Assembly: GCF_964275005.1 (NCBI RefSeq)
Contig: NC_092689.1
Span: 4,524,674-4,588,673 of the forward strand
Length of the DNA: 64,000 nucleotides
Reading direction: 5' to 3'
DNA from: Diadema setosum
Taxonomy: Eukaryota; Echinodermata; Echinoidea; Diadematoida; Diadematidae
Part shown: positions 49,922-61,900 of the stretch, in pieces
How the letters are laid out: the number at the start of each line of letters is the position of its first letter
Numbering within the stretch: position 1 is the stretch's first letter
The notes under the pieces: generated by a model
Told to the model about the DNA's origin: nothing
Seen by the model: the letters and a program-made list of their open reading frames with translations, nothing else
Databases searched by the model: none
Program-made: the position numbers and the translations under genes

Positions 49922-50376
49922 CCGTATGTCCCCCCCCCCCCCAAAAAAAAAAATACAACGGGGCCCTACGCAATGATATCTTTAAAAATATTGCATCAAT
50001 CTAAATACAAATTCAGGGTATGAAACTATAACTCATTGCCCACATCTTACAGAAAACCCCATTCGATTTGCTTCAGTGGTCAAAGAGAAATGAGGAATTT
50101 TGTAGAGGACGTCGGGAATCTCTTTTGTCCAAGTTAATCTTCTGTTTATTGTTCACACACAAAATCATCGAAGTGCTAAACTTGGAAGAATCAGACTCAT
50201 GACATGCTTTTCTACAATCCCCATTTCTCTGTGACCGCTTAACTAAATCGAATGGGGATTTCTACAAAATAGAGCTAAGATTTTATATTTTAAGACCCTG
50301 AAGTAGCATTGAAAAAAAAATCATATTACATGTTATCAATGCGAAAATCTGATTGTAATTTTTGTGGGACATACTG
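49922..50376. mobile_element. MITE family G, left member of a double palindrome
   Basis: Ends are CCGTATGTCC and GGACATACTG, preceded by TA. It folds on itself: CCCCATTCGATTTGCTTCAG near 50,055 pairs with CTAAATCGAATGGGG near 50,245. No open frame is present. Confidence 0.8.
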
Positions 50377-50821
50377 CAGTATGTCCCTCAAAAATTACAA
50401 TCAAATTTTCGAATTGATAACATCCAAAATGATCGACCTGTCTAAGTGCTACTTCGGGACCTTAAAATATAACATCTTAGCTCTATTTTGCAGAAAACCT
50501 CATTCAATTTGGTTAAGCGGTCACAGAGAAATGTAGATTGTTGTAAAGCATGTCATGAGTCTAATTTTTCCAATTTCAGCAATTCAATGCTCTAGTGCGT
50601 GAATAATAGACAGAACTTGGACAAAAGAGATTCCCGACATCCTCTACAAAATTCTTCATTTCTCTTTGACCACTGAAGCAAATCGAATGGGGTTTTCTGT
50701 AAGATGTGGGCAATGAGTTATAGTTTCATACCCTGAATTTATATTTAGATTGCTTCACTATTTTTAAAGATATCATTGCGGGGGTCCCGTTGTAATTTTT
50801 TTTTTTGGGGGGGACATACTG
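50377..50821. mobile_element. MITE family G, right member, abutting and inverted
   Basis: Starts CAGTATGTCC exactly where the left member ends and finishes GGACATACTG followed by TA. Its sequence is the inverse of the left member with moderate divergence. The junction forms the perfect palindrome GGACATACTGCAGTATGTCC. Confidence 0.8.
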
Positions 50822-50823
50822 TA

Positions 50824-51676
50824 TGTCTCTTTTGGGCCACCACAATTTCAAATTTAAAGATTTAGGGACCAAATGGGCTGTAGGAGAAAAAAAATATAGT
50901 GCTTAATCCACGAATAGGCATCTTGAATGAAAAGCATAAAACAAGAGCAACTGCAGAAGGAACATATATGTACAAGTGAATATCAGTTATTAGAAAAGGA
51001 AAGGTAAAACGACTTTAATAAACTTTGAAATTTGGATGTTGTGGTTTTATGATTCTTCTGATTTTTTTTTTTTTGATTTTTTTTTTTTAATAGTTTCCCG
51101 GCTTCACTTTGTCTTCATTGAAGTTCTCTCTATACAGTGTATCTCTTTTTCTTCGTCTTCCAAGAGAGATACGAGGGCAGCTGAGCTTCATATGCACTTT
51201 TGAGAAAAAAGAATATATATGTATAATACCTGTTACTCTGCATCACAAAATTAGCAAAAAGACATGGATTCTGAAAGCAGACTCTATAAGCTTTCAAATG
51301 ATTTGGAACTCAATAGAACTGGACCTTAAATTCCTAACCTGTCTAAATAATGAAAAAGTACACCCTTTGGAAAAGTCTTTACTTAGAAAAAAAAATTGAA
51401 ATTTAGTGTCGATTCAAGTACTTTATAATCTCACCAAGTTGCACGATGTGCAGTAAATTTGGGAAAAATGTAACGTAAAACTTCGTGACAATCACAATGA
51501 TGGGGTTATCAACCCGGGATTATCAAATTAAGCTGAGATTTTCTACACTCATTGAACACATTATATTCATGACTGATACTGTACCAACTTTAAATACAGT
51601 TGCACTATCCTTTCAAAAGTTTTCAGAATTGAAAGTGAACAGTATCAATAGATTTTCATCCCCCTCCCGCACCCCC

Positions 51677-51708
<32 letters not shown>

Positions 51709-51808
51709 ACACACACAAACACATGTAGGATTGTTGCATCACTGATCTGATCGAGGTTCAAGCTGCGGTAGCCGAGTGTATACGGGTATTGAGTCTATTG
51801 ATATCATC
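50824..51808. other. Upstream flank of IVD-2
   Basis: AT-rich, with T-runs at about 51,062-51,090 and a C-run plus (CA)n at about 51,677-51,718, within 100 bases of the IVD-2 start codon. The promoter is presumably here, but I recognise no specific element. Confidence 0.45.
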
Positions 51809-54800
51809 ATGGCCTCGACTGCTCTCCGTTATCTGCTTGGGACGAATCCCTCACTTTTGTTGAAAGCATTCCTCCCTAAACCTCGATTATCCTCCGCGAT
51901 ATATTCAATTACAAGGCGACCAGCAAGTACTGTAAGCACGTTTTTCGAGGTTGATGATATTGTTTCGGGACTTACGGATGAAGAAAGACAGGTAAGCACA
52001 GAGCAATCCCTGGCCTTATCCGGCAAGTAGACTTTTGTGCGGAGCCGAGTCATCGTAACCCCGGTGGCGCGTGGCGCCCGCTGTTTCCCCGAGGTGGTGT
52101 CGGCCGTCGGGGCACTGACCGGCTGGAATCAGACGGTTTGTCCGTCATAATACTTTTGTAGGGGCCTGCTAGAATTTAGAAACGAATTACAGTCCAATAT
52201 AAGTAACGGCTCTCCTCTCGAAGAAAGAGGCAGAAACTTTCGAATCACCTTTAGGCCTAACAGTTACGTGCCTTCATTTTTTTTTTTTTTTTTTTTTTTT
52301 TTTGTGGAAAACGTACCGGTACATGGTCAATGCCAATTAATGGCCATAAGTTCACAGTTTCTACTACTCCTAGCTACCATCTGTTGTGTAGATAAGTTTA
52401 TCAACTTTAGAGTTAGACTCTATCTACTTGTAGCTCCATGAGTCTACCCAACGAATTTACAGTTTATTGTGCATGTGTATGTGTTCCATGCTGTGCATAG
52501 CTCCATCAATTCATAGCCATATCCTAGCTAGGTTCCATCCCATAGGAAAGAAATCAGCCTGCCGCATACTGCTGCGGATGCCTTGCCGCAGATCTGCCGC
52601 AGACGACAGGCATCATTTTCACATGCAAATTAGCTGCTGCCGCAGACTCTTCCAGGCCACTGAGGGAGACTGGAGAGTCTGCGGCAGATCTATGCGGCAG
52701 ACTGTTAATGATGAATATTCATATAAGTACGATTTCAGGAAGAGCTTGTGGTAGATCTGCGGCAAGATTTCTACAGGTATGCAGTAAGTAAGCGGCATTA
52801 GACTGGGGCAAGTCAGCGGCAAGTCTGCAGCAGACGCCTATTAAATATGTATATACCATGGCCATTGTGAACCTTTTTCATACTTTTCGAATCAACGGAG
52901 GACGTGCGTAATCGTTACAACTTTAATGCCTTAATTTGTAGTTCCAATGAAAGGGACACATTGCATCCTTGTCTTATTGTGTGTAACAGATTACAAGAAA
53001 AAGTCACTCAAGCTCATTTTGAGGGTATGAATGCATTTCAATTTAACTAGATTTTGTTTGGGTTTGTTGTTTGTTTGTTTTTTAATTTTTTAGTATGGTA
53101 TAGCATTGATGTTGTAGGTCACAATAACCAATACCCTTAACATTTCACTAACAATGTAAATTTATTATGATCATGTAATGTATTTACCATCTCTCCGTCA
53201 TATCAAATTGTATCCCCATTGAACATTTCTTTATCATATTTCAACATGATATTCCAAAATATGCTATGAATATTGATCGATGACGTCATCACCTCACATT
53301 CTTTCAATGACCTTCAAAAAAAAAAAAAACACCCACAAACAAACAAACAAACAAAAAATCTCCACTACCAGTAAATATCTAAACCAGCATATAGCTGAGA
53401 CCATCATTAAAAAAAAGGATATCAACACGATGAATGGCTGTGTCTTTGCAGGTAGCCAACTCTTATTGTGGAACTGTAAGAAACTGCTTGTTCTTGCCGC
53501 AGCTGAGTTGTGATGAGTAAATTAATGTATGTTGTGGGTCAGAGTTAATCTAACGATAAGTATCAATGACTTGGAGGCTGAGGCAATGCAGACTTTCCCA
53601 AGGCAATGACAATCATGATATACAATAACATTTGTATGTGGTATACATTTATTTATACATGCATGCATATCGATACAAAGCACTTGGAGTAAATATTGTT
53701 TGCCATTATTGAATGCAGATGTGGTTGCCCACATCTTGCAAAGGGGAGGGGAAGAAATTTGTTCGGGTCTCTAGCAGCTCCTGTGAAGTGTGTGCATCAG
53801 ATGGGTTATGATAATGTCTGCTTGCTTCTTTTGGTCAGGGTGGGTGATAGAAGAGTGATGCGAACGTCAGTGTTGTGTTTATTATCGCCAATGGTTTGAG
53901 TGCCAGGTAGAGAGCACCTGCACATAGAAGCTGCCCCTGGCCTTTATAGGCTTTCACAGACCATCAAATAGTTATAGTCCATATATCGCAAGAGAGGCAA
54001 GTATATCATCAAGTACACATCACAGTAACGGCATCGCGACCCCAACACATTTGTGTTACTGGTTACAGCACCTCGGGGTTGATATCACAGATGCTGCCCC
54101 TTTCATTGAATATCAAATAGCAGTTGTATTATAGTACATATTCAAAATGAGAGGCAAGTATATCATGGGTATTCTTTATTTTCATATTAGTTTTAAAAAA
54201 CAACAGATGTCTCCGAACAATCTACACTGTGACATACATGTATTTTAGAACATCATCATGCCAAAATATCATTATTATAAATGATGCACAGGACAGAGTG
54301 GATTGGTGAGAATTGGTGAAAGTTTCTTTTTAGTGCCACTTACATACTTCCGGAGTAAAAGAAGTGGGGGGGGGGGGGGGGCCAAAGTGATGACACCTCA
54401 TGTATACCTTATGTATTCCTTTGTATGGTGTAAAAAAGTGGGGCCCTGAGCCCCCATGCCCCCATGATCTTTTGAGGAGATGAGGGTACAGTGTATCCCA
54501 TTGGACTACATGGTAACACGTAGCAGCAGCATTACTCTAGTTGTTTTTTTTTTTTGTTTTTTTTTTTCTATCTAAGAAGCATAAGACCCATGGTCCTTAT
54601 TTCCAAATGTTATTATCTGTCTTCTTGTCAGAGATAAAATATTGACATGGTAGCTGCAGTGTAAGTCATCAAGTGCTCCTTACCTGTGCTTAGAAAACTG
54701 TAATCTACAAACTGTTCTTGTAACCTGCTGAGAGGTCAACACCCATAATTTCTACCTGCCCTATATGGGTAGATGTTTTGCATGATGTATCTGTCTGTGC

Positions 54801-57800
54801 AGGATTAGCTGTTCTTGTGCACTTTTAGTTGATCATATGTCCTGGTTTACTGTGAGAAGGTGCATATTTTTCTTTTTGTGTGTGCATAAAGAACAGCTCA
54901 TATGACTCTTATTTACCACTACAAACAACAACATAAAAACTACATGTGCAGACAAAAATGAACTTAATTTGTCACATTTCAAAATACTGCACAAGTTGCA
55001 CAAAGTCACACAAGTTTTGTTGTAGTTTACTGTTTCCCAGTGTTTGTAAATGTAGAGTAAGGCAAAGTACCTCTACTGTGTCTGAAATGCTTTAGTTTGC
55101 TATTTGTTTTACGGTCACAAGTCAGACGTTGATTAAAAATTACTAACAAAAAGGTAACAATGTAAATGTCCCTCACTGTAAAATAACCAGTGCCTGGGTA
55201 AGGATGAAACAAAGCAAGTAATGTTGCTTGATGTATGGATCAGTGGTGCCATTCAGGATTTCATGGGGGCTATTGTGTTATTCTGTAAGTACAGATCTCT
55301 CTTGATTGTGTATACTGTAAGCAGAATATTTTTGCTGTGTGTTTGTTTGTAAATTGCAAATTATGCAAGTCAAGCAATACTCTTGAAATTGATTTACAAA
55401 ATATTGCCTCCTGTATCAAACACAAATATACTACTCAAAAAAAGTTAAGGACCACTTTTTAACGTACATAAAGATTTTATACAAGGTGTTTTATTTCTGG
55501 AAATACCTCAGTACAACTGTCCTAAATGTCCTTAAACACGCTGTAATCAATTTCACGCATGGGTGGTTTCAGTTGTTGCACAATGTCTCTCGCATCACTG
55601 CACATCCTGAAAAGTGGGCCCCGAGGGGTATCAGCTACCGACATGAAGTGGTAAAAACGAATGTCTGAGTGTCTTTCAGGCAGTTCAGTAACGAGTGTGA
55701 CCACCTCCTGCAGCAATAACGGCTTCACAGCGCTGTCTCATGGAGCTGATGAGGCGATTGATGTCTCTGACGTCCAGTGCATCCCATGCAGCCTCCAGAG
55801 CCACACCCAGCTGCTGCAGTCCAAGTGGATGGGCTTCGAGCTGCTCGAGACTCCTCCCCATCATGTCCCAGACGTGCTCTATCGGGTTTAAGTCCGGGGA
55901 CCTCGCTGGCCACTCCATACGCTCAATCCCCTGGCCCTCAAGGAACTCGGTCACCACCCTAGCTCGGTGGGCACGGGCATTGTCATCCATGAAAATGATG
56001 TTTTGTCCCACATTTTCTGCAAATGGCACCACTATAGGTTCAAGGACCTCATCCCTGTACCTCACTCCTGTCATTGCTCCCCCTGGGACCACGTAGAGAC
56101 GAGTATGGTTGGCGTAGGTGATGCCTCCCCACACCATGACGCTGCCTCCCCCATAACGGTCATGTTCTGCAATACAGGGGTCTGCAAATCTCTCTCCTGG
56201 TCGCCTCCAGACTCTCGAACGTCCATCATTGTGGTCAAGGGAAAATCTGCTCTCATCTGTGAACAGAACTCTACGCCATTGCTGTCTGGTCCATCTGACA
56301 TGCTCCCGGGCCCAGTTGAGACGAATTCTTCTGTGAGCAGGGGTGAGTGGGACACACTGAGCTGGCCATCTGGCATGCATATTGGCTCTGTGAAGTCGGT
56401 TACGGATTGTTTGAGTGGAAACAATCACTCCAGTTGCTGCAGCGAAGTCATTGTTGAGGCGGCGTGCACTGTGAAAGCGGTTGCGGAGGCTGAGATTCGT
56501 CAAGTAGCGATCATCTCTAGGGGTTGTCGAAACTGGTCGGCCACTGCGGGGTCTCTCGGAGTATAGCCCTGTCTCTCGATGTCTTTGATTTGCTCTGCTA
56601 ATGACACTGTGTGACACGCCCATCATTCTGGCTACTCTTCGCTGACTGAGGCTGTTGTCAGCAATTTGTTGATTGTAGAGACTAAAGACAGAAAATGCAT
56701 TTGAATCCACATTTGTACCACTTCACAATGGGCCCACTTTTCAGGATATGCAATAATGCGAGAGACATCATGCAACAACTGAAACCACCCATGTGTGAAA
56801 TTGTTACAGGGTGTTTGAGGAGATTCAAGACAGCCATATTCGGGTATTTCTAGAAATACAACACCCGGTTTGAAAATTGTATACACACATTAAAAAGTGG
56901 TCCTTAACTTTTTTTGAGTAGTGTATATATTATCTATCGCATATATAGTATGGTGGGAAATAACCAATTTTCTCTTGAATAGTAATACTTCTCTCTCATT
57001 CCTTCAGTGTGATTCTTGATCGTGAGTTCAGCCACTTGTGAATTTGTCTCATGATCCTAATTTGCATGATATCACACTTGCAAAATGTGTGGCGCACATG
57101 ATATTGCTTTGCAGGGGCTTTTGCTTCTTGGTCTCTTTGTCACTGGACTTGCAATCAACAAAATTCTTTCTCTCTTTTCTCTTTGTTCTTGTAGTTACGA
57201 GAGACTGTCTTCAAGTTTGCCCAGGAAAATGTCTACCCCATTGCAGCTGAGCTCGACAAGACTGATACGTTTCCTCACATGAGGGTAAGAAGGAAGGTCT
57301 TGGCTCATTATCGTAATGTAATCTTTGTCCAGTGTATGCGAACTTCAACACTAATTGTGACCTGATTATTGTTTGGGTTTAGTTTTCACTTCCATTTCCA
57401 TTTTTGTGAAAGAAATAAGAATTTACAAAACAAACATACAGGCAAGCATTCAAAATATTTCATGAATAGCATTTAATAAAGAAGACATTTTTATTATATG
57501 GTTCAGTAGCCCAACTTAGAAATGTCAAATTGAGGCAATTCTGTTAATGTTTTCTTTCTTTGTTCATTTTTGCAGAGGATCCGAGTACAAAGTAGGATCC
57601 AGTAAATGAAGATGTACATAGCATGTAATATTGTAGATACGTATGAAATTGCGCATATGACAAGTGAATCGCCTATTGTTAGTTGAAAATGTGCAAAGTG
57701 TAACAGACTGGTCACAAGCTCTTAACAATTTTATAAACAAAATGCAAATATCATCTACTAGATTAAAATAAGTTGTGATATACCTCTTCTAGATAAACCA

Positions 57801-58861
57801 AAACCCAAAGCACCTGCCTAAGAAGTGACATACACTGTACCATAGGATACCAAGTCCCATTTAATGCAGACACCAATAGTGGCTTATATTTGACTGTATG
57901 GAGGATTAAGCCTACATCTTAAAGGCGCATAGTCCCGGTGGGTGCGGGGGCGCTGTTGATAATACTGCCGATCGCCGTTAGCATTGATACGAAGATTGCC
58001 GAAGTTGAGCTGTCACCAAGAGTAAAAGCATACGTGTTGCTAGGTAACGTTGCCATTGTTGTCTTCTCTGCGCATCACGCAGTCTGTAGTAATGCCAGGG
58101 TGCGTACATATGTGCTTCTTAGTATGACATCACAAAAGAAGTTTGCTTAAGCTGTCATCTCCCTCAGCTGAATCATGAGCCGAACTGTGATCGGACCACT
58201 GACTACAGTGGATCGGACTACTTCGGACTGGGGGAAATGGGTCAAAGCGTAAGCGCTGAAGAGCAGTTGGTAGCGTAGGTCTCTATAGGAAACTTGCGCC
58301 TTGCACCCGTGTACGCATTCAACTAAACCACTGGGACCATGTGCCTTTAAATGATCTCGTAAAAAAACAAGACAAGTTATCATTTTGCAGTCACATACTA
58401 CTGAGTGGAATGCACGATGCAGATATGCCGTCCAGATACATTTTGACCGTACTGATTCTGTCTTTTCCTTTTTTGAACACACACACAAACACACACACAC
58501 ACCATGCCCATGTACATTTTGTACACTTCCTGCATGTTCTGTGTTGCAATCTTCCCCGTGCTTGGTTTTCAAAATTGCAGGAATTCTGGAAGAAGGCAGG
58601 GGAGATGGGTTTCCATGGCATCACTGCTCCAGGTATGTGGCTTCCAGCATCTCTTTGGGCTACGCCTTCCCGACAAAAGTACCTATTCCTTGACTCGTGA
58701 TAATGGAAATTAAATATTCCAACATCAAATATTGACTGACGATGAACAGCTGAAGTTGAGACATTCTAGATCAAGCCCCATGAGCGCCCTTCAAAGGCAG
58801 ATACCGGCGCTATACAAGAAGCCATCATCATCATCATGTCAAGTAGGCCTAAACGATGCAG

Positions 58862-58892
<31 letters not shown>

Positions 58893-58912
58893 AGTTGTTG
58901 TTGTAGTTGTAG

Positions 58913-58946
<34 letters not shown>

Positions 58947-61900
58947 CGTTGTCGTCGTCTTTATCCTCTCTGGCTCCGCTTCACCTAACTATTGCACAAA
59001 TTGATTAAGAAACTCTGTGAAAGTACATTGTACTTGTTCCATTGTATTCACAATCAAACAGTGTCGCTACACACAGAGAGTTCAGCATTCCGCGAAAGGG
59101 GATATATATTAAAAAGATGCTAGATGTTAAAATATATCATTTCTGTCTTGGATTAAGATCTTCCATTTTGTTGGGAAGACAGTGTGTACATCTTTTGCAT
59201 GTAACATAAGGCAAGCAATGAAGGATTGGCTAGAAAAATACTGGGTAGACATTATACGTTGATAACAGCTTTGAAATGACAATGATCACAGTTATACTAT
59301 GTAGGTGTTTAAAGGGAACGTATAGTTTTGGTTAAGACCTAATTTCAGATTTCAACATTTTCTACATTTTGATGAGATAATGAGAAACCGCTTATGAAAT
59401 ATGAAAGAGCATGTAATTCTATGAGGAATTCAATGTTTATTAGATGAAAATTGGTTTGGAAATGGCTGAGATATAGTAAAAAAAAAAAAAAAAAAGAGCG
59501 ATTCTAATAAAGTGTGGGATCCACACTTTTTTTATGATTACTTTGTTTTACTTTGTTTTTGGATGTTTCAGTTATTCCAAACCTGTTTTTGATCAAATAA
59601 ACTATGAATTCCTCTTAAAATGTTATGCTCTGTACTATATCATAAGTGTTTTCTTGGTATCTCGCAAAAAGTTAAACCCAATTCTCATCTCCACCAATAC
59701 TGTACCTATTCCAGTTGACATCAACAAACAATATAAAGTTAAACAGAATGAGTAGAAAAAAAAATAAGTACCTGGTAATCAACAACAGTGAAAATGACAC
59801 AAAAAATAAGAAAGATGTTGACTTTTAGATTTTCATATGTTTACACAAAACAGTCCTGTTTGTCTCAGCTTATATATGCAAATTTGAGGAAGTGGTGATG
59901 TAATTGCCTTACAAGTCCTCTCAAGGTTGCATAGAAATAGATCATTCCAGTGAATGCCCATTCAGTCAGTTAAATTCTAAGCCATTGATACAATGGTAGG
60001 CTTTATCAATTCTACTTTAATATTAAAAAAAAAAATAATAATAAAAAAAAATGTGCAAAAATATTGTGGATTGAGTTAACTCCCTCAGATTTAGATTGGA
60101 GAATATTAATCACATGCAGTGATAGCTCTAATTTTGTTTGTCTGTTTTCACTTCTTTGCAGAGGAATTTGGTGGAGTGAATGGGTCATACATGGACCAAG
60201 TTCTAATCTTGGAGGAGATTTCTAGAGCTTCCCCTTCCGTTGCCCTGTCCATGGGGGCGCACTCCAATCTCTGCCTCAACCAGCTTGTTAGGAATGCCAC
60301 TCAAGAACAGAAGGAGAAGTACCTGCCAGGGGTGAGTGACCTTCTCTTTTTCCATGACCTTTGAACCTGATAATAAATATTTCCAGACTACATTTCATGC
60401 TGTCATTAAAGGAGAGCAAAACCCAAATGTATTTGTGGGTTGAGTGAAAGAAGAAATATTTGTCTAAACACATCAGTGAAGTTTGAGGAAAATCAGATGG
60501 TCTGTTCAAAACTTATTTATTTTTTAAGTTTCAGCTCCACCGAAAGACAGAGATATAAAGAAGAGAATTCCAAAATTTGTTTTTCTTACTTCTTCCACTT
60601 TTCACTGTTATGTGTTGATGGTACTTATATTTCCATGACCCTTTGGATGAACATTGTATGCATGAAAGAATCTACACTTCTGTAAAATGACATGATTATT
60701 AACTGTTATGTTAATTATTAAAAGATGCAGGTCACTATCCTCAACAGTCAGTCCGCAGCACGTATGCTAATGAGCCGATCCGGCAAGATTTATTCAGCAC
60801 TCTCGTTGACGATCTGTGCGTTCGAAAGGTGTCTCGTCGTGCGAGATTTTGCGAGATTTTGATAGGGCTATGGTTTTCACAGTGTAGCGACTTGTACATA
60901 CATTCATCATGGCTACAAGTCACGGTAAATTGTTCTCCAGACTTTGATCTTTATTTTGATACTAAATTTGCGTATAATATCGGATCTTATCATGACTATA
61001 TAATCAGTTGAATTTGCGTAAATTTTACCTGCTTTTCACGGAAGATTTTGTCGTCTAAAGTTCTTTTTTGGTTCCTGACTGGATTAAGAAACTGTTGTTT
61101 CTGATTTTGGCTTTTTCGCAGAGAGGAAACTTAGATGCTAATCATATATTGGAGTCAAGGAGACGCAAGCATGATTTATACTAGTTTTTCCGTTTTGAAA
61201 TGTCTGTAAAATTCACTCCTAATCCGGAAGTATGCTCCACACAAAGTGTACAGTGGCGCGAAAGAGCTCTCTCATTGGACAGTGCTTGCATTCAGCGCTT
61301 GAACTACACGCGTGCCAAGAAACCGCAAGTGGCATGAAACCGTTATGTAGCAGCGTAATGACGTAATGCAAGCGCTGAATGCAAACGCTGTCCAATGAGA
61401 GAGCTTACTCTTGAGATTGCACGGTTTCAAGCTGATCAGCACTGACATCGATGTATATTTTACTGGTTCCTGACCGGATTAAGCAACAAATTGTCAAGAT
61501 TTTTACATGGATACAAAGATTAGGAGATGGACTACCAAATAAAGCATTTTCATTGAAACGCAAGGTGAATTTGGTACTTTTTTGACGTTTTGAACGTGTA
61601 CCGCACAAATTACTTTTTTCATCAGTTTTCAAGCTCAGATTACGCTATGATATTTTTCATTTACAATAATTTGAGTCACATGTGACGATAGTTTACATAT
61701 TTTCCTTGAATTTGATACCAAATTTGTGAACATAAGGTGTATTTTTGTTGTCGAAAGCCCAAGGACAAAATCCCCTTACGCAGCTCATTACGTATGCAAG
61801 CCTAGAGCGGGCTTGCATACGAGTTGAATAAATACGAGCGAATTATCGGGTGCTGCGGACTGACTGTTAAGATTTTGATGATGCTCTAAATGTTTGTTAC

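Noticed and set aside
55967-56566. 199-codon plus-strand frame inside the Tc1-like element
   Set aside because: It is antisense to the transposase and shows no domain; a shadow of the real frame.
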